Shown here: positions 21,561 through 33,807 of the stretch, in pieces
Numbering within the stretch: position 1 is the first letter of the stretch
Layout of the letters: each line of letters starts with the position of its first letter
Assembly: GCF_033807715.1 (NCBI RefSeq)
Contig: NC_084610.1
Coordinates: forward strand, 1,338,501 to 1,402,500
DNA from: Cololabis saira
Taxonomy: Eukaryota > Chordata > Actinopteri > Beloniformes > Belonidae
DNA: 64,000 nt
Reading direction: 5' to 3'
Notes under the pieces: generated by a model
Seen by the model: the letters and a program-made list of their open reading frames with translations, nothing else
Databases searched by the model: none
Told to the model about the DNA's origin: nothing
Made by a program: the position numbers and the translations under genes

Positions 21561-22303
21561 CAGAGCTGGGTAGTAACAACTTACATTTACTCCGTTACAT
21601 TTACTTGAATACATTTTGGGAAATGTTGTACTTTTAGGAGTAGTTTTGAATCACTATACTTTGTACTTTTACTTGAGTAGATTTGTGAAGAAGAAACTGT
21701 TCCTCTTACTCCGCTACATTAGGCTACGTTGAGCTGTTACTTTTCTTTTATCCCTTTTATCCAAGTACGCGTCAATCTCATGACATCACTGGGTGATTCT
21801 TTGGGAAAAATGTTAGTTTTTGCATGTTTTGTCACATTTACACAGACTCAAACACACACAGAGTTTCTATGAGTTCATGTTTGTTCTAGTTCTGCTGGTT
21901 AAAAAAGAAAAGTACAAAGGCCTGAAATTTTGTGCTACTTGTGCTTAATTTATTTTTTTATTCTGTTATTATTTTATTTATTTTATTATTTATTAAAATA
22001 CTTGAATTTACTTTAAGCTTATTTTAATTTAAGCTATTTTTTATTAATTTTCATTTATTTTATTATTTTATTGATTTAATTTGCCTGAAGATGATTATTT
22101 TGTACTTTTGTCTGTTTGAATGGTTGTGTTAAAAAAATAAATCAGACGTTACTCAACAGTTACTCAGTACTTGAGTAGTTTTTTCACCAAGTACTTTTTT
22201 ACTCTTACTCAAGTAATTACTTTTTACTTCTACTTGAGTCATATTATTCTGAAATAACAGTACTTTTACTTGAGTACAATCTTTGGCTCCTCTACCAGCT
22301 CTG
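21561..22303. mobile_element. hAT miniature element, family A copy 2
   Basis: CAGAGCTGGGTAG to CTACCAGCTCTG with perfect duplication CTCGTTGA (21553-21560, 22304-22311). Highly similar to 2039-2800 along its length. Confidence 0.93.
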
Positions 22304-22311
22304 CTCGTTGA

Positions 22312-22880
22312 CCTTTCTTCAAAATGAACAAAAATAAGGAAACAGAGAGGTTTCTGAAGTGCTGCTTGTAGCCGGGGTCATGCATTTAGTATGATGGCTC
22401 ATTGCTAATGCAGCAGCGATCAGCTGAGCGCCGTCCCAGGTGACCCTAACGCGCTGTGACATCCTGACAGCGCGCACAGATTGCAGAGCACTTGAATCCT
22501 GCCGCGGTGATGTACAGCACATGATGTTTCCCTGCAAGTCGGAGCCCAACGTCACTTTGCAGCGTCTCCTCCGTGGTGACGGGACACTCGGGGGATCCGT
22601 GAAATATGAAAGATCCCATCCTTTCGTCTGCACCGTGTACATCCTCACTTTCTAACGGGTGTTTGTTTCCATTTATTGGGGAGTTTTCAGTTGGGTGCTC
22701 AGTCCTAGGCGGGGCATAAGCAGAAAAAGTGGGAAAACACTCAGGACAGCTGTCAATTTTCCCAGATGTGGAGATCCTCAACACATTTACCTCCAGATGT
22801 CTAGATGTCTGGAGGAGATGGAAACACAACTGAGGTAGACGGGGACCTGAGACCAGCGGGACCTGGACCTGACTGCAGGG
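22312..22880. other. Single-copy stretch, nothing recognised
   Basis: About 570 bp; overlapping frames on both strands lack signatures. Confidence 0.4.
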
Positions 22881-22889
22881 CTGCAGTAT

Positions 22890-23940
22890 TCATTTTCATT
22901 CATTTTTTTCATTAATTTTATTCTTTATTTCATTCAAAAAATAAAACAAACAATTCAATACAAATACAAATACAAATGTTCATAAATTGTGAATGAAAAA
23001 GGAGAAGAAAGAAGAGGAATCTTATCTAATCTGCCCCTTTTTCCAAGAAATAAATTCACAAATGACATAAATTACAAATAAAAAAACAAACAACTACTGA
23101 GTAAATAAAAAACTAAAATTAAAAAAAATTACCACCGTCTATGGGAATGTCAATCAAACTTAACTAACACATTTCCAGAGGTGTCTTCAGTATTCACATC
23201 CATTACTTAGGTAGAAGTATAGATACTAGAGTTTAAAAATACTCCTGGAGAAGTTGAAGTATCAACTCAAGTTTTTTACTCAAGTAAAAGCATAAAAGTA
23301 CTGGTTTCAAAACTACTTAAAGTATAAAAGTAAAAGTAATGTAAGGGGGAAAAAAGCCATTAAGGACAAAAGCCATTGAAAATGAATGCATCTTAGTATA
23401 ATGCAAATATATTAAAGAAGCATATATGTGTACTATTGAGCATTAACATGTGTTTCAGAGAGCAGGAGATATGATGACTAGTTGCCTATAAGTATTGTAA
23501 TGGTGCAAAAAGTCAAACTTCATGTTCATGTTATCATTTATCCTAACCTTTATTGGAATGTACATCCAAGTTTAGTTGCAGGAATCTGAGGGAACGGATG
23601 TAAGAACAAAACTGGACAAGAACATCTGAAACAACCACAACCAAATTCACTCTATCCGGATGGAGCAACTTAACTGGATAGTTTTTATTAAAGGCCCAAA
23701 TGAAATAGAGTAACGAGGCTGTTTTTAAAATGTAAGGAGTAAAAAGTACAGATAATTGCGTGAAAATGTAAGGAGTAAAAGTAAAAAGTCGTCTGAAAAA
23801 TAATTACTCCAGTGAAGTATAGATAACCAAAATTTCTACTTAAGTAAGGTAACAAAGTATTTGTACTTCGTTACTTGACACCTCTGCACATTTCATTATA
23901 TTTACTTAACATACAGGCTTTAATTTTGAATGTAATGTTT
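22890..23940 (-). mobile_element. LINE 3' end, minus strand, split by a hAT
   Basis: Reverse complement of 22890-23175 plus 23887-23935 matches the 3' UTR of the LINE at 51835-52386 (shared features: CCCATAGACGG, TTTCTTGGAAAAAGGGGCAG). The hAT family B copy at 23176-23886 interrupts it. Only the very end of the RT frame remains. Confidence 0.85.
23176..23886. mobile_element. hAT (Tol2-like) family B, copy 2, intact ends
   Basis: CAGAGGTGTCTTCAG to GACACCTCTG, perfect 8-bp duplication CACATTTC (23168-23175, 23887-23894). Subterminal TACTCAAGTA / ACTTAAGTA motifs. Non-coding, 711 bp. Confidence 0.95.
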
Positions 23941-23966
23941 GATTTGGAACAGAACAGAACAGCAGA

Positions 23967-24008
23967 ACCTGGAGAACCTGGAGAACCTGGAGAACCTGGA
24001 GAACCTCC
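23967..24008. repeat. 10-bp tandem GGAGAACCTG
   Basis: Four consecutive units; a G-rich run follows at 24032-24047. Confidence 0.9.
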
Positions 24009-24047
24009 GAGCTGCTGCTGCAGGTGGAACTGGGGGGGGGGGGGGGG

Positions 24048-25108
24048 TACTTAGGATTGCCCACGTGAATTTCTTTTTCTTTTTTTTTGGCTTCATTGTT
24101 GTTGTTTATCTGAGATAACACCCAAAAACCGATATTTATTCGTGCACACACTAAAATACATAAACATAGAACTGAAAGTAGGCGGGCCGGCTCTGGTTCT
24201 CCTGCACCTCTAATATAAACACCATAAATGTGCCTGGAAGCTCCTCGGAGCGTCCTCTCCTCTGCTCCCCTCCACAGAGCTCTCCTCCTTAAGCAGGCCG
24301 CATATTCATATGTGAAGGCGCCACCGGCTGGGTAGGTAAAGATGGGAATTTGTAGTGACAGGAGGGAGGGCAGGAGCACAACAGAGGTACCTCAGGAACG
24401 AGACAGACTCTCGCAGCGAAGGCAAATGAGCCTTGTCAGTCGGCAGTTGGCGCGGTAATTACAAAGGGTGTTGAGAAGTTCCCGGGGAATCCAGGACAAA
24501 AGCACGACGCACGGAGAGGTTTCTGAGCCGAGTAAAAGGGAAAGCAAGAACCCTCTGGTTCCAATAAAGTCCTGGAGCTTTTCCCGTCTCCTGAACGGGC
24601 CTGGGCGAGGATTTGTATCTGCTGCAGGTGTCGAGTCGGCGGGGAAGACAGAGACGTGTTTGTTTATTGCTCTGGGAGCTGGGATCTGCAAGTGATTGTG
24701 TCTTGTTTTAATAGAGACAGAACAATCATCCGCAGGCTCTTGGACGGCTCTGAAACATGAAACGTACCTGTGCGAAGCCATTTGTTTAATTCAAAGCGGG
24801 GTTTGAGTGTTGGTCTCTGTTTTCCAGCGTTGATCGTCTCATTCCGCTCCAGCAGAAGTCACGTCTGACCTCTTGAGCATCAGCCAGCTTTGACCGGAAG
24901 GTTTTACCGTCCCTCAGTGGCTCTGGAGCTGTTGGAGGCCGGCTGGTGGAATCTGAGGGAGCGTTGCCAGGTCCTGGGATGGAAACAAGCGGCTGAAATG
25001 CAGAAAAAAAACACGCTGAGGGAACGCGGGTTCCAGAAACCCCAAACGGCGTAACTTCTCTACCATGTGAGAGACGCTGTTGGGCCACAGGGCACTTACA
25101 AGATCTGG
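24048..25108. other. Single-copy stretch without a gene
   Basis: About 1 kb with several 70-157 codon frames on both strands, none with recognisable domains. Confidence 0.4.
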
Positions 25109-25470
25109 GGCCTCATTTATAAAAGAGTGCGTAGGATTCATATTAAAAGTGCACGTAAAGCCAAAAGCCGAAAATGGCGGGCGCAAAAAAAATTGGATTT
25201 ATAAAACCCTGTGCACGCACACCTGCACGCAATGTTCGCTTTATAAATCACAGTCCATCTGGAAGGCTGCGCAGGTGAAATGGCCTCATATCCCGCCCTC
25301 TACACGCCCACCTTTTACCATAAATGGGCAATGCAAAGTAGTATTTGCATATGAATGAGCCTGCTGAGCATGTGCAGCGGCTTCCTGCAGCCTTTTTGGG
25401 CGTCCGGATGAATGAGACGTGTCCCGCCACCGTGCCACTGAATTTCACGGAGACTGAGATCTAGATGTTG
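25109..25470 (+). repeat. Fragment of a GGGCCTCATTTATAAA element (Harbinger-like)
   Basis: Starts GGGCCTCATTTATAAAAG and continues with alternating GTGC/GCAC and TTTATAA motifs known from fish PIF/Harbinger-type non-autonomous elements. I cannot find the other end. Confidence 0.5.
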
Positions 25471-26630
25471 TGGATGAGGTGGAGGACAGGAAAACCACAT
25501 TAAAATAAATAAAATAAAGTGAGTGAGTGGCAGCACGCCATTGCTGCGCTAAACGCCGTGAGTGCCCCGGCGCAACAGGGGGACACACGTCTCCCCGTCT
25601 TTTCAAAATCATGTTTTTGTCCCCCCCACTTTTTACAGTTCAAAAACTAGCAAAAAACTAGAAAATACCCAGAAACGCTTCAGTAACCTGCCATAGAATA
25701 TACATTTATACAGATATATCAACATTTGTGCACCGTTATGGACCTTGTGCTGAATTCTGAAAGCTGGCGTCTCCTCCCAACACACTGTTGTGTCTTTATT
25801 TCAAACTGGCATCACAAGCGAGGAAGTAACAGAAAGGCCATCGATCACGGCGCATGGAAGGCGGCTGGCGTGATGGATCCTGCAAAAACGAGCACAAAGT
25901 TGCTGATAAAAAGCAAAACTGGCAACTCTGATGTGAGAGGAAATCATGAGGTCCTGCTCGGTGCGCTAATCAGATATTTCCCAGGTCCTGCGTGTGACTT
26001 TAAGTCTTTTAGGTGCAGACTCACTTCTCATTCAGAGTGTGGCAGCCACACGTCTAGATGTCAGTCATCTCTTCATCAATCCATCCATCTATTTTCCCTG
26101 AATCGGTGGGTGGTTTTCAGGAAGCCCGCGGGTCTTGGACCCCCGTCTCCAAACACAGGAGCGGCGCTGACCGACGCCGGCCAGATTTCTCCGGGCGGCC
26201 GAGGAGCTGCATTGCTGTAATCACGTTTATTTGGCCGCTATTGTGGCGTGTTTGACGTTCTCGTCTCGGCGGCCCCGGCAGCCATAGCGTGGCTCGAGCA
26301 GAACCACGAGCTGTCAAAGCTCGCCTCTCGGCCCGCGCCATGTTAAACAGCCCACATCTGGACCCCCGTAAACACTGGTAATGGGCCCCACATGTGGCTG
26401 CTCCCGCCCCGCGCCTCCGCGTGACGGGGGGACCGGCAGGTGGGCCGGGCCCGGGTGAAACAGAGCCGGAGTCGGGATTAAAGTTTGATAAATATTTGAA
26501 CTTGGGCTCTGCTCCTCCGATAATTGAGGCTGGTTTCAGGCGGGCCCCTCCAGGTCCGATCTGCATGCCGGGATACGGAGCTGCAGAACCGCCTGGACTC
26601 ACCTGGCCGGCCCGGTGGTCCAAACGAAAG
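25471..26630. other. Single-copy stretch, partly GC-rich
   Basis: 26220-26600 is GC-rich with many CpG. The frames there are open on both strands because of composition; no domain seen. Confidence 0.4.
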
Positions 26631-26811
26631 CTTTTCAACAGTGTTCAAGTTCATACTTCTCATGAACTAGTTCAGAGTTCAGTTCACATAGTTTGAAAAT
26701 GAATAGTTCACCATTTTCACTTTTAACTAGTTCAAACTAGTTAATTTCAATATTTTTAGGTGAGAAGTACGAATGAAACGCCACCCTATCCTAAAACTGT
26801 TTACTCTATAC

Positions 26812-27545
26812 CGGGGTTCGGCAACCCGCGGCTCTTTAGCGCCGCCCTAGTGGCTCCTGGAGCTTTTTCAAAAATGTTTGACCTTTTTTTTTCCTTTTTT
26901 TCTTCTTTTTTTCCTCTTTATTTTCTCTTTTTTTCCTTTTATGCTTTTTTTTCTTTTTTTCCTTCTTTTTTCTTCTTTTTTCCTTTCCTTTTTAATCTCG
27001 ACATTTCGACTTTTTTCTCGACATTTCAATTTTTTTTCTCGAAATTTTGACTTTTTTCTCAACATTTGCACTTTTTTCTCGAGATTGTACTTCAACATTA
27101 ATTTCAACATTTCCTTTTTTTCTTCTTTTTTTTCTCTTTTTTTCCTTTTTTTCTCTTTTTTTCTTTTTTCTTTTTTTTCTTCCTTTTTCCTTTCCTTTTT
27201 AATCCCAACATTTCAACTTTTTTCTCGTCATTTCAACTTTTTTCTCAACATTTCAACTTTTTTCTTGAAATTGTACTTCAACATTAATCTCAACATTTCT
27301 ACTTTTTTCTCAACATTTCTACTTTTTTCTCAACATTTCTACTTTTTTCTCAACATCTCAACTTTTTTCTCGTCATTTCAACTTTTTTCTCGACATTTCG
27401 ACTTTTTTCTCAACATTTCGCCTGTCGCCATTTGTCTTCATTCTAAGGCTGATACAAGACTTTTAATTTTTTGCGGCTCCAGACATATTTGTTTTTTGTG
27501 TTTTTGGTCCAGTATGGATCTATACAATCATGTATTGTCCTAGTG
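26812..27545. mobile_element. hAT miniature element, family C copy 2
   Basis: Left end CGGGGTTCGGCAACCC, then the same T-rich block and CTCGACATTT-type tandem as at 13338, with a second T-rich block (27110-27200) and more tandem units. The right end has diverged, so its boundary is approximate and no target duplication is certain. Confidence 0.85.
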
Positions 27546-27691
27546 GCTTTTCAACTTTACTCAGAGGCTGTAAATCTCCAACAATGTAGTCCATTATCAG
27601 TGTTTCTACCTGTTGCAGGTAAATCAACCCCCTGAAGGAGCAGCAGGGACTGGGGTCGTTTGGGCTGTTGGGTCTTCTTGGTCTTTCCTGA

Positions 27692-27904
27692 TCACTTTGT
27701 TTCATTGTCAAGGACTCGCAGATATTTTCTCCCACTGGACGGATGCTTTAACTCCACATGACGTTTCAAATGTGAAGTTGACGAGGCAGAAGTTGGGACT
27801 GGTTTTCTCAGCGCAGGTGGACAGAATTTGCACAGAAAGGTTAGATTTTTACCGTCGGACTCTTTGTGAGACGATGTGTAAAATTCCCGCAGATAATAAA
27901 TGGA
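27692..27904 (-). pseudogene. hAT transposase BED zinc-finger fragment (family G)
   Basis: A 70-codon open stretch ending in TGA at 27692. Counting from 27904, it has Cys25-x2-Cys28 (TFLCKFCPP), then a basic, Ser-rich linker and His49-x4-His54 (SHLKRHVELKHP). Cx2C..Hx4H with this spacing and a Lys/Arg-rich helix is the BED zinc finger, the DNA-binding N-terminal domain of many hAT transposases. There is no usable ATG at its start and no catalytic domain downstream, so it is a dead remnant. It lies inside an element whose ends and target duplication are intact. Too short and lacking a start codon, it would be missed by simple ORF calling. Confidence 0.82.
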
Positions 27905-28283
27905 TCATCATCTGCGTCTGCAACGTCTCTCTCTTCACTGGTCATGTAAAGATGCACCGGACTCGGGCCGCCGTTGCCATGGAGCTGGTGCCCGTTGTTA
28001 TGCTAGTGTGCACTGCATTGTGGGTAATGTAGTGTGAGTTTTTAAATGAGCGCGCCGCCCGCTGGTGAAATGTATTCCGTAATAAATGGACCTAAACAGT
28101 GAAGCTGAAACTCACATAATCTGAACAGTTCAAGTTCCAGTTCCTGATCTGCAGAATGAACAAGTTCACGTTCAAGTTCTTTATTTGCAAATATGTCGCG
28201 TTCAGTTCAACGTTCTCACAGAAATGAACCTGTTCAATGCACTCATTCATTTGTACTCGTTCATGCACAACACTGCTTTTCAA

Positions 28284-28699
28284 TCACTTTTTGGTTATTA
28301 GTCGTGTCTTCCAGCATTTTAACGGTAAGTAAAACACGTTGCCCCATCAACCGGGCGGAAGGCTCTCCAGAGTGGCGGCTTCCACCTGAACTTTTCTGCG
28401 TGGCGTGCATGCGGCGTCCCGCTGACTGTTCCAGGCCCCCTCAGTTCCGGGGCAGATGTTGTCAATGCAGAGATCAATGAGGGGTTCAATTCGCTGACTT
28501 TGTTCCCGTCTGTTCGCTGCGACGCCCGTGACTACATGCAATAAGTCACAAACACCCCGAACGCAGCCCGAGTGGCGTGCGTGAGGCCATGTGGAGCAGC
28601 TGATGCGTGACGCTGACAGACGGGCCGGAGTCGAGGACGATCAGCAGAACCTTCGGCTCCAAACGTTGATCGTTTCATTAGGAACCAGATTATGCTTCA
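28284..28699. other. Single-copy stretch, nothing recognised
   Basis: About 415 bp with no repeat ends or gene signal. Confidence 0.4.
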
Positions 28700-28709
28700 G
28701 TTAAAGTCT

Positions 28710-29332
28710 CTTTTACGGTGGCCGAGACCCACCATTGCTGAAAATAAAAGTAATGCTGCAAACAGAAACAAACGCCGCTGCAAATAAAAGAAACGCAGAA
28801 AATATAAAGAAACCCAGCTGCAAATACAATAAAAAAACGACGCAAATAAAAAATCCACAACGGAAGTGAATTACCGGGGACTATTTTTGCTGATGCACCG
28901 GTGTTTTTTACGTGAGAGGAGAAGAAGAAGACGAAAAAAATGACACGTAGCGACGTTGAACACTAACCTTTTCACTTATTTTCTCGTCCGTTGTTCTTCT
29001 TATTCCTCGCTCTTCTTATTTCTTCCTTTTCACTTACGTCCTCTTCATCTTCTTCTTCTCCTCTCACGTAAAAAACACCGGTGCATCGGCAAAAATAGTC
29101 CCCGGGAATTCACTTCCGTTGTGGCTTTTTTATTTGCGTTTTTTTGCAGCAGCGTTTATTATTTTATTTGCAGCGGGGTTTATTATTTTATTTGCAGCGG
29201 GGTTTATTATTTTATTTGCAGCGGGGTTTCTTTATATTTGCAGCGTTTCTTTAATTTGCAGCAGTGTTCGTTTCTGTTTGCAGCGTTACTTTTATTTTTA
29301 GCAATGGCGGGTCTCGGCCACCGTACTTTTTG
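28710..29332. mobile_element. DNA transposon with TACGGTGGCCGAGACCC inverted ends
   Basis: Long inverted repeats: ACGGTGGCCGAGACCC with CACCATTGCTGAAAATAAAA on the left, mirrored at the right (29230-29325). Both sides carry the direct repeat GTTAAAGTCT (28700-28709 and 29333-29342). A second inverted pair lies inside (CTCTCACGTAAAAAACACCG type, 28902-28915 and 29060-29085). Right arm has a 24-bp tandem. A 10-bp duplication suggests a Mutator-like class, but this is inference. Confidence 0.75.
29153..29226. repeat. 24-bp tandem inside the TACGGTGGCC element
   Basis: Three copies of a unit GTTTATTATTTTATTTGCAG plus CGGG; its plus-strand frame gives an 8-residue repeat, which is incidental. Confidence 0.85.
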
Positions 29333-29342
29333 GTTAAAGTCT

Positions 29343-29853
29343 GACTCCCGACCCGCTGCCTGTCACCAGGTTCTGATCTTGAACCCAAATGAGTTTAATG
29401 TTCTGTGATGAGATGGTGAACGGACGTGTTGGTTGTTGGCCTTGGTCTCACAGCCCAAAGCTATACATCATCCCCGGCGATGACGCCTCCGAGCCCCGGA
29501 GCGGTTCCAGCCCCCCCCGGGGGGGGTCAATCTCTTAAATGAGATTTCAGCAGCGCTGACCCGTGCTCTGAAGCGCTCACCTTTCACCAGGAGAACGGGA
29601 ATGACCCCTGACTCCAGGGATCTGTGAGCAGCCGGCGTTGTCCTCCGAGCCGCCGACCATGCCTAAGCCGTGGAGACGGACGTGGCGGCGGAGGGTTCAC
29701 GCCCAAAAAAGAAAGAAAGGGAATCTTTCTGAACTCCGACAGCTTTGAATCTCCTCCTGATACATAAAAGCACGTAAAAGTCCTTCTTTTTATGCTAAAT
29801 GGTAGAATAAATCAAGCTTTTCCTTATTTAGTCACCCGTGAGGGGCTCTGGTA
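29343..29853. other. Single-copy stretch, nothing recognised
   Basis: About 510 bp; contains a C/G palindrome-like run near 29508-29527. Confidence 0.4.
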
Positions 29854-29861
29854 CCCTAACC

Positions 29862-30483
29862 CAGTGTCTCCCAACCTGGGGTCCGGCCCCCCTGGGGGGG
29901 CGCCAGAGATCTCTGGGGGGGCGCGAAACTTTGTCTGCTTTGAGGATATGTAGTTTTAAAAATTATATTTGCGCATATTGAATAAATAAAAAATCATAAT
30001 AACACACCTAATGGAATTCTGTAATCCAAGTCTGTATAAACCCACTTAGAAATATATTTTGGCCATTTTAAAATACTAAAGTAAATAAAGTCATTTAGCA
30101 GGATAAAAACTTAAAAAACATATTATTATATCATTATTCAACATTTAATCATACTACTACTCCGACAGGTTGTTAAAGGAAAAATGAAGAGCAAAAGATT
30201 TTTGCTCTCATATTAAGAGACATTTTTCAGAAATATTTTATGTCCTTGCAATTATTTTTTGTGCGTATTTTATACATTGGTGACACAAAATGAAGTGAGA
30301 AAAACAAAGTCATATGTATACAGGGTAAACCAAAGAGAAATGTATCAAAAAAACATAATTAATTTTCATTTTTTCAATTAAAGATTTGTAACGGATCACT
30401 TTACTCTTTTTTGGGGGGGGGGGGCTGGCTGGTCTTAGACACAAGTAGGGGGGGCTCCAAGGAAAAAAGGTCTGGAACCACTG
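29862..30483 (-). mobile_element. hAT miniature element, family D copy 2 (inverted)
   Basis: CAGTGTCTCCCAACCTGGGG to GGTCTGGAACCACTG; perfect duplication CCCTAACC (29854-29861, 30484-30491). Opposite orientation to 17845-18399. Confidence 0.93.
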
Positions 30484-30491
30484 CCCTAACC

Positions 30492-31636
30492 AACCCTGTA
30501 CCAAATGACCTTGCAAAATTCTGAACTCCTCCCATTCAGTTATTCCCTCCGGTACAAAACGTACCAATCGTTACAGAGTCTCTATTTTATGATATGGCGT
30601 TGGTACCGCCCCCTGGAAGTCAGAGCTCCGCCCACAGGAATCAGAATAATACGTTGATAACATGGGTGAGCAGTTTTAGTATTTATTCGTCACACACAGA
30701 AGCTTTTCTGGCACCACAAGTGTCACCGTCATACACACGGAGCTGCGCTTTAAATAGTCATGTTTTAACCGTCGGGTTGAAGCGGGTCCTGATATGTTGT
30801 GGTGCGTTGGATGCGTGGAGGCTCTTTGGCGGATAAAATAGGAAAATAAATATTTCCCAGAGGCTAGCCTTAGCCTACATGCACGTATAACGCCGCAGAC
30901 GCGTTGAGGACGTGCAGAGCAGCTATTAATGTGCATATTGTGTGTTTCTCATTCTCTGACATCTTGCAAGTGCTGTATGCATGTCATTAATTGAGTCTCC
31001 AGCTCCCTGGAGTGGTTAGCTCTACTAGCGCTGGGAAGATAGAGGGGGAGATGGTCTTTGTGCGGCAGTGTGTGCTCTCCACACACACTCACACACACTC
31101 ACACTCACTCACGAGCCCTGACCGCCTGATGATTATGCTTGATCAGTGTCAAACACACAACTACTGCAGCACTGTCTTTGAAAGGGAATATATTGTGCGC
31201 CGAGGCTTTTTCAGGCCCTTAGTGCTGCTCTTGCAGAGCGCGGTGATTTATCCAATTCACCCAGATCTGAGAAATGTAATCTTTTAGGGTTTTTTTTTTC
31301 TTCTTCTTGTGTGCGTAGCGGTACGAGCAGCAGCGTAGGGCTTCGTCTTCATCCTGATCTGCAGAAACAACAAAACATATCTTTACAGGGATGAAAACAC
31401 CTCTGGTGAGAGAGGATCCAGTCAGATTTAGCCTGCCGAGGGCTTGAAAGCAGACCAGAAAACGTGCACGAGCGCCGCACGAGCGCATCCAGCTTGGAGT
31501 TTATAGACACATCTCATGGACGTGGAGGAGAAGGAGCGTCACACTGCTGTCAGCTTGATGCAAAGCCTTTCATTTAGCATGGATGTTCTGCAAATGGTGA
31601 ATTTCACCAGTTGGCATCCTCGTCCCTGGAGAAGTC

Positions 31637-31672
<36 letters not shown>

Positions 31673-32361
31673 GATGATGATGATGATAAGAGAGTGCTGC
31701 TAAACATCTACGAGTGGGACGTCCCTCTCTTCAGCCAGTAAAACGTTGTTGGGACATTTTTCTTGACATGTCCCGGTTACTAAGTGCGTCCCGTGATGGA
31801 GACGAGGTGGAGACATTGATGGAGGTGAAGACCCCGGTGGAGGTTTCTGGTCTGATGTGTGGCGACTCTTCCTGGAAGATTTTGTAGAATAAAAAAAAAA
31901 AACGGCAGTTACAACCAACTGTTTGAATTAATGGAGCATGTAGGGAGGGTTTATTCCGTAGTAAAACTACTGGGATTCTATTTTTAGACTTAGTTTTACT
32001 CTTTTAAAAAAAATCCCCGTTGTGCAAGTGAAAATTATAAATATAACTACTCTGTGCAGCCACTACGGTGTCAGCTCCTTTATATTATCATTATTATTTA
32101 TTTGAACTGGATTGATGCCTCTCAGTCACGTGCAACTGACCTGAGTCTTTCGTTGCCATGACTACGGGGGGCGATGAATGCATCAAACATCACTTGCAGA
32201 AACACATGATCAGACGTTTTTACCTCCGGGTTGCAGATCAGGAAATACGAGTAATTCCTTGACTTCCTGTGTACAGCGATGCACAGTAAAGCCTAAACCT
32301 CCAGACACGTCTCCACGTATTCCAGCTGTAACGGTTCTGCAGCAGCTTCCAGTTCCTGTTC
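30492..32361. other. Single-copy stretch with a microsatellite
   Basis: 1.9 kb without a gene. 30900-31000 and 31130-31290 are complex AT-containing single-copy DNA that could be conserved non-coding sequence. Only alignment would tell. Confidence 0.35.
31638..31689. repeat. ATT then GAT trinucleotide microsatellite
   Basis: About eleven ATT units (to 31672) followed directly by five to six GAT units. Confidence 0.92.
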
Positions 32362-32369
32362 ATCTAAAC

Positions 32370-32877
32370 CAGGGGTCGGCAACTCAAAAATGTTGAAAGA
32401 GCCATATTGGACCAAAAACACAAAAAACTAATATTTCTGGAGCCGCAAAAAATGAAAAGTCTTGTATCAGCCTTAGAATGAAGGCAACACATGCTGCATG
32501 TTTCTATATTAGTTATAACTGGGGGAAGATTTTTTCATTATGCACTTTGAGAAAAAAGTCGAAATGTCGAGAAAAAAGTCGAAATGTCGAGAAAAAGTTG
32601 AAATGTTGAGAAAAAAGTCGAAATGTCGAGGAAATAGTCAGAATTTCGTGAAAAAATTCGAAATGTCAAGAAAAAAGTCAAAATTTCGAGAAAGAAAGAA
32701 AAGAAAAAGGGAAAAAAGAAGAAAAAAAGAGAAAAAAAGGAAAAAAAGAGAAAAAAAGGAAAAAAAAAGAAGAGAAAAAGAAAAAAAAAGGTCAAACATT
32801 TTTGAAAAATCTCCAGGGAGCCACTAGGGCGGCGCTAAAGAGCATGCGGCTCTAGAGCCGCGGGTTGCCGACCCCTG
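32370..32877 (-). mobile_element. hAT miniature element, family C copy 3 (inverted)
   Basis: CAGGGGTCGGCAACTC to GTTGCCGACCCCTG; perfect duplication ATCTAAAC (32362-32369, 32878-32885). The tandem (GAGAAAAAAGTCGAAATGTC units) and the A-rich block are in reverse orientation to 13338. Confidence 0.94.
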
Positions 32878-32885
32878 ATCTAAAC

Positions 32886-33807
32886 AGAGACCTTTCAGGG
32901 CTCTGCTTTTTAGAAACTCCTCTTTTATTGACCGTGTTGTATTGAAAGGGACAGAACGCTCATCACCGGTGCCCAGATGTCTGACTGCAGCACCTGCTGA
33001 CCGTGTAAAAGCCTGACCTCCAGGTTTCTCAGGAGAATATCAGCGACTTGCTCCAGAAAAGTCTGAAAACCAGGTCCGGAGGTCCGGAGGTCTGGTGGGG
33101 ACGCTGCAGCTCACTCTGATCAAATCTGCCTCAGCTGTGTAGTTAATAACAACATAAAAGGTCAGCGGCAGTGCACACGAGGCCTTTTTCTGAAGAATCA
33201 GCGGCTCAAATGTGGTTTCTTCCTAATTTGGGGCCCAATGAATGTGTCAGACCTGCGGAGTGCAGATGAAACGGCGAAGCGGTTCCTGCAGCGACGCTCT
33301 TCCACTTCTCGTCTCCAGTTTACAATCAACTGCGCTATTGTTGCTCACTGTATTGACGTGTGTGACCTGGTGTTGGTTTAGCAGAGGGAGGAGAGGCGAG
33401 CTGGAGGCGAGCTGTGTTTGTTTTCCAGGGGCATTGAAGCTAGGCGAGGCCCAATCAGGGGAGAGCTCCTCGCGGCGGCTTGGCTCTCACCGCCGAGCCC
33501 AACGCGAGAGGGGTAAATATTTGTATCTCAGCGGTGGACGAACAGTGCTGAGGTCAGCCGTCTGGAATCCCTGGGTTGTTTGGAGACCACTGTTGTTACA
33601 GTTGGGCTTTTTTGGGTCAGAAAAAAGAGGCATGAGAGCGACGGAGAGAGTGCTGCAGTCCCAGAGGGAGGAAAGTGAGACCCAACAACAGAGGATACAG
33701 AGGAAGAGTGAAGTCGGGGACGATCTGACGCCATTAAACTATTTCATCATCTGTGATGTCAGAATCATGATTTTTAACTCTCAAAATGTCAAATCGGGCC
33801 AATGTTA
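32886..33807. other. Single-copy stretch without a recognised gene
   Basis: Holds a 195-codon plus-strand frame at 33242-33829, but it runs into the next transposon, has no domain, and a minus-strand frame overlaps it. Confidence 0.4.

Larger units (their letters stand above)
26639..28275 (-). mobile_element. hAT element family G with transposase remnant and nested hAT
   Basis: Left CAGTGTTCAAGTTC, right complement CAGTGTTGTGCATG; perfect 8-bp duplication CTTTTCAA at 26631-26638 and 28276-28283. Both subterminal regions are rich in GTTCA / TGAAC motifs. It contains a BED zinc-finger fragment (27692-27904, minus) and a family C hAT. About 0.9 kb without the nested copy. Confidence 0.93.

Noticed and set aside
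27613..28032. 139-codon plus-strand frame in hAT family G
   Set aside because: It is antisense to the BED-finger fragment, which has the conserved zinc ligands.
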